This document shows, one piece after another, positions 1-6,591 of a DNA stretch of 64,000 nucleotides (positions are counted from its first letter, which is position 1; each line of letters begins with the position of its first letter). This DNA is from CALMKX01 sp036274895 (GTDB lineage: Bacteria; Acidobacteriota; Thermoanaerobaculia; Multivoradales; SZUA-115), in contig DASUEU010000037.1 in the NCBI GenBank assembly GCA_036274895.1, positions 186,001 through 250,000 on the forward strand, read 5' to 3'. The position numbers were made by a program, and so were the translations under genes. Under the pieces are notes generated by a model, which saw nothing but the letters and a program-made list of their open reading frames with translations, did not search any database and had not been told where the DNA came from.

Positions 1-463
1 GCTCCGGGTTGCCCTCGACCTTGGTGGGTCGCCCCATGTGGGACTCCACCAGCACCCCCAGGCTATCTCCCGCCAGCTCCATCGAGGTGGCGTAGAAAAG
101 CGGCCGGCCCGGCACCAGCTCTTCCGGCTGCCGGACGTAGGGGACGATCTTCTCTTCCGGCTGGCGAGTGCAGGCGGTCAGCCCGGCCAGGGCCAGCGAG
201 GCCGCCGACAGCTCGAGGAAGCCGCGCCGGGACACGCCTTCGGGCCACTCCGAGGCCTGGCGCGGGAACTCCCGGTGCACCATGTCCCGGAACTCCGGCG
301 TGTCCGCCAGCTCCTCGATCGAGCGCCAGTACTCCGGCCCCTCTGCCGCCGCCAGCTTCTCGCGCACCTGCGCGAGGTCGAGCCCCGGGGCCCCTGCCTC
401 TCGCGGCGACTCCTGCTGCTCGTTCCATCCCATCTCGGGCGATCCCATGTGGGGCGATCCCAT
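1..463 (-). CDS. actB: ActB-type molybdopterin oxidoreductase-like subunit of alternative complex III (N-terminal part, runs off the window)
   Basis: Only the first ~154 codons are present; the gene continues beyond base 1. ActB is the periplasm-facing iron-sulfur/molybdopterin-like subunit of alternative complex III, a quinol:electron-acceptor oxidoreductase. After ~75 residues there is a twin-arginine-type segment (SRRGFLELSAASLALAGL) ending in TAC, then the family's hallmark stretch containing EEKIVPYVRQPEELVPG and PLFYATS. The start is the first of three in-frame ATGs (463, 448, 433), and the choice among them is uncertain. It lies 89 bp downstream of the ActA cytochrome on the same strand, the usual act order, so the two are probably co-transcribed. 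Confidence 0.85.
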   Translation of the reverse strand, partial: MGSPHMGSPEMGWNEQQESPREAGAPGLDLAQVREKLAAAEGPEYWRSIEELADTPEFRDMVHREFPRQASEWPEGVSRRGFLELSAASLALAGLTACTRQPEEKIVPYVRQPEELVPGRPLFYATSMELAGDSLGVLVESHMGRPTKVEGNPE

Positions 464-552
464 TTGAGGCTGCTCCGTTCTGCTGGTCGCTGTCGTGCGG
501 GCGCTTGGCATAAGCCGGCTCCAGGTCCTTCCCTCGGCTCGAGTCCTCAGGT

Positions 553-1206
553 CTATCGGTGGCAGGTCGAGCAGTTCTCGAGCTTCTGGATCTGGTACTC
601 CTGGACCAGCTTGGCGCCCACCGCCTCCTGCGACCCCTCCGGCTCGTAGTCCCAGTTGAAGACCTGGTCGCGAGGCCGCACGAACTGCTCGGGGTTGCGG
701 TGGCAGGAGAGGCACCACTCCATCTGCAGCGTGGCGTGCTGGTACACCAGGGGCATCTCGTTGATCGGCCCGTGACAGGTGTAGCAGGAGACGCCCTTGG
801 CGACGTGGATGGAGTGGTTGAAGTAGACGAAATCAGGCAGGTCGTTGATCCGCCGCCACTGGACCGGCACGCCCGTGCGGTAGGACTCGCGGATGGGCTC
901 GAGCAGCTCGGCGTTGGTCCAGATGTTCTTATGGCAGTTCATGCAGGTCGAGACCGGGGGGATGCCGGCGAAGGCCGACTCTTCGACCGAGGTGTGGCAG
1001 TAGCGGCAGTCGATACCCAGGCCGGCGGTGTGGTGGTCGTGGGAAAAAGGCACCGGCTGCTTGTAGACCACGGTCTTCCCCGTCGCGTAGGAGGAGCGGG
1101 GGATCGCCTCCACCACCAGCCAGCCGAGAGCAGCGGCCACCACGGCACCGCCGTAGATCGAGGCTTTGGCAATCGTATTCGCACTACGAGAAAATAGCTG
1201 CGCCAT
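553..1206 (-). CDS. actA: ActA-type pentaheme cytochrome c subunit of alternative complex III
   Basis: A 217-residue membrane-anchored multiheme cytochrome c. It has one N-terminal membrane segment (about residues 14-36, starting ASIYGGAVV) and five CXXCH haem sites: CRYCH, CMNCH, CYTCH, CLSCH and CSTCH. ActA passes electrons from the quinol-oxidising complex to periplasmic carriers. The start is the ATG giving MAQLFSRSANTI; an upstream in-frame ATG at 1275 would add a 23-residue, low-quality extension. It is followed by actB. A CRP-like palindrome lies 75-95 bp upstream of the start, suggesting control by a CRP/FNR-family regulator. Confidence 0.9.
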   Translation of the reverse strand: MAQLFSRSANTIAKASIYGGAVVAAALGWLVVEAIPRSSYATGKTVVYKQPVPFSHDHHTAGLGIDCRYCHTSVEESAFAGIPPVSTCMNCHKNIWTNAELLEPIRESYRTGVPVQWRRINDLPDFVYFNHSIHVAKGVSCYTCHGPINEMPLVYQHATLQMEWCLSCHRNPEQFVRPRDQVFNWDYEPEGSQEAVGAKLVQEYQIQKLENCSTCHR

Positions 1207-1280
1207 CGTATTCGTCCGAGCCTGAGGGGGCGGAGTTGACCGGCGAAGGATAGCCCAGGCCGGGATCCTCCGCAAGGCAG

Positions 1281-1300
1281 CTTGTGACAGGCGTCACAAG
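1281..1300. promoter_or_regulatory. CRP/FNR-type palindromic operator upstream of actA
   Basis: Perfect inverted repeat with 8-base arms CTTGTGAC and GTCACAAG and a 4-base spacer. The core reads TGTGA-N6-TCACA, the textbook CRP/GlxR half-site arrangement. It sits between the divergent actA (start 1206) and the DUF4143 ATPase gene (start 1399), so it could act on either. Confidence 0.6.
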
Positions 1301-1363
1301 GTCCGCGAAGGGTAGCGGAGTTGCTCCGTCGGTTCAAGTAGGACTGAAATGGTCCGGATGGAC

Positions 1364-1398
1364 TTGACAAAACTAAAATCCGATTTTACTTTTTGCAG
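1364..1398 (+). promoter_or_regulatory. Promoter with an operator-like palindrome before the DUF4143 ATPase gene
   Basis: TTGACA at 1364-1369 is a perfect -35. With a 17-base spacer the -10 falls near TACTTT (1387-1392). Between and overlapping them is a perfect 7-1-7 palindrome, TAAAATC-C-GATTTTA (1374-1388). Transcription would begin within a few bases of the ATG at 1399, so the message may be nearly leaderless. The placement suits a repressor, possibly autoregulation. The second DUF4143 gene in the window also has palindromes at its start. Confidence 0.5.
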
Positions 1399-2589
1399 AT
1401 GTCCCGCCCCCGCTTGCTCCAGCCCGTCCTGGCGAAGGCGCTGGACCTCTTCCCGGCGGTTCTCGTCACGGGTCCTCGCCAGTCCGGCAAGACCACGCTG
1501 GTGCGCGAGATGGCACCCGGCCAGGCAGCCTACCTCTCCCTCGACGACCCCCTGGTCCGGGCGGTCGCCCGCTCCGACCCGAACGGCTTACTCGTTCGCT
1601 ACGCCGAGGCCCTGACGATCCTCGACGAGGTCCAGCACGCACCGGAGCTCCTCACCTACCTGAAGCTGCGGATCGACCAGGAGCGCCACCGGGTGGGCCG
1701 TTTTCTGCTCACCGGCTCGCAGCAGTTCGGCCTGATGGCAGGGGTCTCGGAGTCGCTGGCCGGGCGCGTGGCGATTCTCGAGCTGCTGCCCTTCTCGCTC
1801 CTGGAGTTGCCCAAGGGGCACCGAGAGGATCTGGCCACCATGCTCTGGAACGGTTTCTACCCGGAGCCGGCCCTGTACCCTGAGCGCCGCGATCTCTGGC
1901 TGAGCTCCTACGTCCAGACCTACGTCGAGCGGGACGTGCGCCAACTGGTCAATGTCCAGGATCTGGCTGCCTTCGAGACCTTCCTCAGCCTGGTCGCCGC
2001 GCGCCACAGCCAGGTCACGAACTTCGCCGAGCTGGCTCGCGACAGCGGCGTCACCCTGCCTACGGCGAAGAGCTGGCTCGGCGTGCTCACGGCCGGTTAC
2101 CTCGTCTACGCCTTGCAGCCGTACTTCGAGAACCTCGGCAAGCGCCTGGTGCGCTCGGCCAAGGTCTACCTCCTGGACTCCGCCCTGGCCATGGCCCTCA
2201 CCCGCCAGCCTTCGCCCGAGGCCGCCCTCGCCGGGTCCATGGCCGGGGCTTTCTTCGAGGGCTGGGTGGTCAGCGAGGCCGTCAAGGCGTTCACCAGTCT
2301 CGGTCGGCGGCCGGACCTCTATTTCTGGCGCTCCCACGACGGGCTGGAGGTGGACCTGCTGGTCGACCTCGGCGGCAAGTGGCTGCCCGTCGAGATCAAG
2401 CTCACGGCGACACCCACTCCCCGTCACGCCGAGCCCCTGACCAAACTCTGCAGCCTCTTCGGCGACCGCGCCACCTCCACCGGCCTGCTGGTCTGCCGCG
2501 TCAACGAGCCCCGCCCCCTGCCCGGGGGCCACGAAGCCATGCCCTGGCACCAGTTCCCGGGGTGGCTGCTGGAGCGGTTGGGGAGGTGA
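1399..2589 (+). CDS. ATP-binding protein, AAA_14 / DUF4143 family
   Basis: A 396-residue P-loop ATPase of the AAA_14-DUF4143 type, a widespread accessory-genome family of unknown function. Walker A is GPRQSGKTT (about residues 25-33) and Walker B is LTILDEVQ (about 73-80), with a sensor-like LLTGSQQF after it. The C-terminal DUF4143 part has a PD-(D/E)XK-like ending, EVDLLVDL...LPVEIK. The length is normal for the family. ATG at 1399 is preferred over TTG at 1393. It stands alone and diverges from actA. A paralogue on the opposite strand at 35157-36350 shares the architecture. Confidence 0.85.
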   Translation: MSRPRLLQPVLAKALDLFPAVLVTGPRQSGKTTLVREMAPGQAAYLSLDDPLVRAVARSDPNGLLVRYAEALTILDEVQHAPELLTYLKLRIDQERHRVGRFLLTGSQQFGLMAGVSESLAGRVAILELLPFSLLELPKGHREDLATMLWNGFYPEPALYPERRDLWLSSYVQTYVERDVRQLVNVQDLAAFETFLSLVAARHSQVTNFAELARDSGVTLPTAKSWLGVLTAGYLVYALQPYFENLGKRLVRSAKVYLLDSALAMALTRQPSPEAALAGSMAGAFFEGWVVSEAVKAFTSLGRRPDLYFWRSHDGLEVDLLVDLGGKWLPVEIKLTATPTPRHAEPLTKLCSLFGDRATSTGLLVCRVNEPRPLPGGHEAMPWHQFPGWLLERLGR

Positions 2590-2616
2590 GGTCGACGCCG
2601 CCGAAGCCGCAGGCGG

Positions 2617-2820
2617 TCAAGAAGTCCGGCGAGTCTCTTTCCCCGCAGGCTCGGCTGGAGCCTCTGGGCCGGTCGTCCTCTGAGGCTCCTCCCGCATCGC
2701 CGCGGACTCCTGCGCGAAGAACGCCATCAACTCGTCACGAGAGAGGTCTTTGGTCTCCTCGTAGAGCGTGTCCCTGATGGCGCGGACCATCTCAACGGCT
2801 TGGATCGGTGCTTCCTTCAT
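2617..2820 (-). CDS. Small protein of the PIN-associated antitoxin-like family
   Basis: A 67-residue charged protein beginning MKEAPIQAVEMVRAIRD, with the pattern K/A-VEMVRxIRD...S-x-E-E/D-L-x-x-F/Y-F. The 63-residue protein at 3909-4100 shows the same pattern and is paired with a PIN-domain gene. By analogy it is an antitoxin-like partner, but no toxin gene is adjacent here, so it is probably an orphan or the survivor of a lost pair. Ribosome-binding site is weak. The C-terminal ~25 residues are Pro/Ala/Glu-rich and probably disordered. Confidence 0.6.
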   Translation of the reverse strand: MKEAPIQAVEMVRAIRDTLYEETKDLSRDELMAFFAQESAAMREEPQRTTGPEAPAEPAGKETRRTS

Positions 2821-2909
2821 GGGTCGTCAAACCTCGCGGTCGCGAGCAAGGAGTGCAACCCGTGCTCCTGAACGAACCCGGACCTGCTTCGCTCTGACCC
2901 TCGGCGGCA

Positions 2910-3677
2910 TCATCCGCACTCCTGAAAATAGGAGGGCGGATCGTCAACCAACTGGAGGATGGACGTGAGCCCGAACAGCGTCGCCTTGGTTTCCTCTAGA
3001 GCCGCCTCCGCTTCGCCGCGGGTCGGGCGGTATGCCTGCTTATGCACAACCTTGTTCCGGAGTTCGTGAATCTTGCTCGCCTTTAGTCTCGTAAGCAACG
3101 TTCCAAGTTCTGCGTCCGCCAGTGCGGCGAATTCTGAATCATCTGGCTCAACTGGGCTTTTGGGGAGCGCAGCGATTGCCACCTCGGCCGCAACGGGGCT
3201 CGTCGGTTTGCTTGGGACGAGGATCTGTTGCAGGAAAAGGGCTCTCATCGGCGTAAACGTCAGCTTCTCCACACGCCTCGCAAGTGCGTCCTGCAGCTTG
3301 TTGAATACATCGATGTCTCGAGAGGGGTCGAATCCGCACGGCTTGTAGACGAGCTCGACTCGCAAGTAGAGACTAAAAAAGACCTCATGGGCTTGCGCCA
3401 AGGTCAGAATGCAGTTCATGTAGTGCTTGGCCTCCAGGAGCTCGTAGCAATCCAAGATCAGCATCTCATGCGGCGGATTCACCAAGTCAAAGTTGATGTT
3501 GAAAAACTCCGCACACTCGGCGTTGAGGCACTGCACCTTCTGATAGGAAATCTGACGAGTCGCCGGCAGGTCACTACGGCGATTGTAGGTGCTCCAGCGC
3601 CGACACGATGGGCAAATCGCCGCGAAGTTCTCATAGCTGGGGCGCCTCTCAACCGCATATGGTACATTCATCGCCAT
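2910..3677 (-). CDS. Hypothetical protein with an N-terminal zinc ribbon
   Basis: A 255-residue protein not assigned to a family. Near the N-terminus it has CPSC (about residues 22-25) and, ~30 residues later, CLNAEC, a plausible four-cysteine zinc ribbon. The middle (DCYELLEAKHYMNCILTL...) is predicted helical and the C-terminus contains KIHELRNKVVHKQ, reminiscent of HEPN-like or RNA-binding helical domains (R-x4-H spacing in RNKVVH), but this is only suggestive. Codon use is less GC-extreme than the flanking genes, which fits acquisition. No signal peptide or membrane segment. Confidence 0.65.
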   Translation of the reverse strand: MAMNVPYAVERRPSYENFAAICPSCRRWSTYNRRSDLPATRQISYQKVQCLNAECAEFFNINFDLVNPPHEMLILDCYELLEAKHYMNCILTLAQAHEVFFSLYLRVELVYKPCGFDPSRDIDVFNKLQDALARRVEKLTFTPMRALFLQQILVPSKPTSPVAAEVAIAALPKSPVEPDDSEFAALADAELGTLLTRLKASKIHELRNKVVHKQAYRPTRGEAEAALEETKATLFGLTSILQLVDDPPSYFQECG

Positions 3678-3908
3678 TCACGCCTTCGTCGTGTCTCGGT
3701 GGTTATGGGCTGCGGCACGCCGATCAGTCGCATGGCCGACATGCCTGCAACTTCAGCTTCCCTTTCGCACCGCAGTCCTCGGATGCTCCCAAAAGCTCCG
3801 TGACACCTGCGCTCGATCCAACCCAGGCCGGCTCCACATCCGCCGATGCGCAGCGTCGGCACTCCGTTCCCAGACTCTGCGCTCTGAGTTGAGCTGGCCA
3901 GCCCGCCG

Positions 3909-4100
3909 CTACGCCGGCTGGCGCCGCGGCGGCGTCTCGAGCACGTCCGTTGGCCTGCCCAGCTCGGCGTGAAGCTGCCGAGCCTTCTCACGGTAGTAGG
4001 CCAGCCTCTCCTCCGGCGAGCGCCCTTCCAGCTCGGTCAGGTGCGCGTCCCGAATGCGCCTGGTCATCTCGACGGCCTTGATCTCTGCAGGTTCAGGCAT
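3909..4100 (-). CDS. Small antitoxin-like protein paired with a PIN-domain protein
   Basis: 63 residues, MPEPAEIKAVEMTRRIRD..., sharing the VEMxRxIRD and SPEERLAYYREKA pattern of a common small-protein family found next to PIN-domain genes. A good Shine-Dalgarno (GAGGGAG) lies ~7 bases before the ATG. The start overlaps the 3' end of the PIN gene by 8 bases, so translation is probably coupled, with the presumed toxin gene first. Partner function is inferred from context; no DNA-binding motif is obvious. Confidence 0.7.
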   Translation of the reverse strand: MPEPAEIKAVEMTRRIRDAHLTELEGRSPEERLAYYREKARQLHAELGRPTDVLETPPRRQPA

Positions 4101-4572
4101 CGTGGTTTCTCCCTCTGAGGGTCGTCACTTCCCTGGGCGAGTAGATCTGGATGGGGCGGTACCCGAGCGCCAGATTCACGGAGTTGAACAGCCGGATTTT
4201 GTCGAAGTGGACGATATGCCGGAAGTTCCAGCTCACGAGGAGATCGACCTCCGCCACCGTGGCGAGTGCGATGTGGAGACCATCGTCATAGTAGCGGGGA
4301 CTGAGAACCTTCCGCTGCTGGTAGCCGTCGGCCAACTCCAGCGCCTCCTGGCCCGCGGCTACCATCTCGTGCTCGAAGGTCAGCAGACGGTCGTACTCCG
4401 TGCGGACTGGCCCCGGGGCACCCTGCACCTCCGCGGCGACAACCTCGGAGAGAACCGGCCGGAAGATGCCTGCCTGGAAGTCCGCCATCAGCCCGTTCGA
4501 CCACGGCGCGAACTCGGAGTCGAAGCAGCCACCGATGACCGAGGTGTCGATGTAGATTCTGGCTCTTTTCAC
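4093..4572 (-). CDS. PIN-domain protein (VapC-like putative ribonuclease)
   Basis: A 159-residue PIN-domain protein. The N-terminus reads RIYIDTSVIGG, with the first catalytic Asp at residue 9. A glutamate cluster (SEVVAAEV) supplies the second acidic site, YYDDGLHIALAT the third, and VSWNFRHIV matches the usual D/N-F motif at the strand before the C-terminus. PIN proteins of TA modules cleave RNA with Mg2+ or Mn2+. It is encoded directly upstream of, and overlapping, a small antitoxin-like gene. Divergence from classic VapC (the C-terminus runs on to YSPREV) makes a non-TA role possible. Confidence 0.75.
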   Translation of the reverse strand: MKRARIYIDTSVIGGCFDSEFAPWSNGLMADFQAGIFRPVLSEVVAAEVQGAPGPVRTEYDRLLTFEHEMVAAGQEALELADGYQQRKVLSPRYYDDGLHIALATVAEVDLLVSWNFRHIVHFDKIRLFNSVNLALGYRPIQIYSPREVTTLRGRNHDA

Positions 4573-4617
4573 GGCGCAGAGTCCCCCGTCTCCTGCGCAT
4601 TATGCCAGCACTATGCC

Positions 4618-6561
4618 TCACCCCCGCCGCCGGCTGCGGCGGATGATCTCGATCACCGAGGCGCGGGTGAGCGGGTCGTCGTCGAAGCCGCCGTGGGTGG
4701 TGCTGGCCGAGGTCGGGCCGGGGGCCAGGTGGGCCTTGACGTGAGCCAGCTCCGCGGCGCGGAAGGCCGGACGCAGGCCGGTGTTCCAGTCACGCTCCAA
4801 CCCGACCAGGGGCGTGCGCGGCACGGTCCCGGGCTCGAAGGCCTGGGAGACCAACCAGAGCAGGGAGCGGCCGTAGCCGAACAGCGGCTTGCAGGTCGGG
4901 TCCTGCTGCTCGGCCGGCTCGCTGAGGTGGAAGGTCTCGAAGCGGCGTACGTTGCGGTTCTCGACGTGAGGACGCACCCGCCTGGCGAACAGATCCACCG
5001 TGAGGGCCGGGGCGAGGAAGGTGACCGTCTCGAAGGTCCAGCCGAGGCGGACCAGCCGGTCGATCAGGTAAGCGTGAACGATGGCGCCCGCCGAGTGCCC
5101 GATGAGGTGGAGCCGGATACGCTCGGGCTTGAACCAGGGCGAGGCCGTGGCCTTCTGGTGGAGCAGGACCCCTCCCGCCTGGCGCCTCTCGAAGTCGACG
5201 TCGGGTTCGTCGTCCTTGCGAGCCTGCTCCTCCGTGATCGCCTTGGCGTTCTGCTTCATCTCCCCCCACAGCCGTGAGCCGACCGGGGCGAGCAGGCCCT
5301 CCAGGCGCTGGTTCCAGAACCGACGCAGCTGGTCCGCGAGGCCGGCGGTGGGCCGGGGCACATCCCCGACGAGGGCGCGGAAGGCATTCTCGAGGGTGGC
5401 CCACAGGTCCGTCTCCCACATCAGGAAGATCGGCAAGACCTTCGCCTCGTAGAGGGCCGGGACCCACTTCGCCGCGGTCTCCGCCGCCGTCGCCTCCGAG
5501 GTCAGGCCGCCGTGGGCGTAGATCGCCACGTCCGTGGGCTGGTCCGCGGGCAGGCCCCAGGCCTTGCGGGCGACCTCGGTGTGCAGGGTCACCAGGGCCT
5601 CGATGTCCGATGGGTTGGTGCGAAACGCGCCGCTCTGGGACAGGCGGCCGTTGTTCTGCATGTTGACGATGAAGGGGGACAGCTCGCGGTTGCGCAGGGT
5701 GGAGTCCGAGGCGAGCCGGACCTTCCGACCCCGGTAGCGCAAGGAGACGTGCCGGGCCACGTCCTCGTGCTCCCGCGTCACCACCCCCAGCTGCGCCACC
5801 CAGCAGTCCATGGCGTGCTCGAGCCAGTCCTGGTAGGTGAGCACGGCCAGGCCGCCGCTGCCCCAGCGCTCGCCCCAGGAGCTCTGGACCAGGAAGCCGT
5901 GCTCGCTGTAACCCACGATGGCGAAAGCGTGGCCACCGTCCGCCGCCTCGGCCGGCTGAGGCGGGATCCGCCACCAGCCCCGCTCGGGCAGCCTGGCCTC
6001 GAAGCCCGCGAGCCAGCCCCGGTGACAGAGGGCGCTGGCGTAGAGAATGCCGACCTCCTCGAGGGCCACGTGCATGTCGGTGACCGAGCGGGTGTCCACG
6101 CGGTAGTAGGCGCCGAGGGGCCGGGTGGCGGCGTCCTGCCACCAGTCGTCCTCGGCCCGCTCCGCCGGGGGCGGCATCACCTCGTCCGCCCACAGGGACC
6201 GCCGGCAGGCGCCGTGCTTGTGCCAGCCGCGCAGCGTGCCCCGCAGGCTGGAGCCGCTGTCCTCCGCGGCGCCCGGGAACTCGTCGTAGCGACGGGCCAT
6301 GGAGTAGAGCATGTAGGGGGAGATCTCGGGCGCCACGTCGTGGGCGTCGCGCTGGCGCAGGAGGAAGTGGACCACGGTGGCGAGGGCGAAGCCGGTGCAA
6401 GCCGAGGTGGTGCCCTGGTCGAGCACCGGCAGCCTCGGCGCCATGCGAAACGCCATCGGCGCCTTGCCGATCGCCGGCAGGTAGGGCCGGTCCCGCAGGT
6501 CCAGCCGGTCCGGCACCACCCGGCGCCGGAGCCGGCTCAGGTCACGTTCGTCGTCGGCCAC
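4618..6561 (-). CDS. Papain-family (C1) peptidase domain fused to an alpha/beta-hydrolase domain
   Basis: 647 residues in two parts. Residues ~15-260 are papain-like: the Cys motif LDQGTTSACTGFA (Cys55) and the His motif GGHAFAIVGY (His211) are intact, but the usual NSWG is SSWGERWG, so the Asn that orients the His is Ser227. Residues ~340-560 form an alpha/beta hydrolase: an early YAHGG (oxyanion-type HGG) and a nucleophile elbow LIGHSAGA. No signal peptide or membrane segment, so it is probably cytoplasmic. It is the last gene of a four-gene minus-strand operon, 30 bases after the PPC-like gene. Substrate unknown; activity of the peptidase half is uncertain. Confidence 0.75.
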   Translation of the reverse strand: MADDERDLSRLRRRVVPDRLDLRDRPYLPAIGKAPMAFRMAPRLPVLDQGTTSACTGFALATVVHFLLRQRDAHDVAPEISPYMLYSMARRYDEFPGAAEDSGSSLRGTLRGWHKHGACRRSLWADEVMPPPAERAEDDWWQDAATRPLGAYYRVDTRSVTDMHVALEEVGILYASALCHRGWLAGFEARLPERGWWRIPPQPAEAADGGHAFAIVGYSEHGFLVQSSWGERWGSGGLAVLTYQDWLEHAMDCWVAQLGVVTREHEDVARHVSLRYRGRKVRLASDSTLRNRELSPFIVNMQNNGRLSQSGAFRTNPSDIEALVTLHTEVARKAWGLPADQPTDVAIYAHGGLTSEATAAETAAKWVPALYEAKVLPIFLMWETDLWATLENAFRALVGDVPRPTAGLADQLRRFWNQRLEGLLAPVGSRLWGEMKQNAKAITEEQARKDDEPDVDFERRQAGGVLLHQKATASPWFKPERIRLHLIGHSAGAIVHAYLIDRLVRLGWTFETVTFLAPALTVDLFARRVRPHVENRNVRRFETFHLSEPAEQQDPTCKPLFGYGRSLLWLVSQAFEPGTVPRTPLVGLERDWNTGLRPAFRAAELAHVKAHLAPGPTSASTTHGGFDDDPLTRASVIEIIRRSRRRG

Positions 6562-6591
6562 GCCTCACATCTCCTCGCATCGAGTCGAGCC

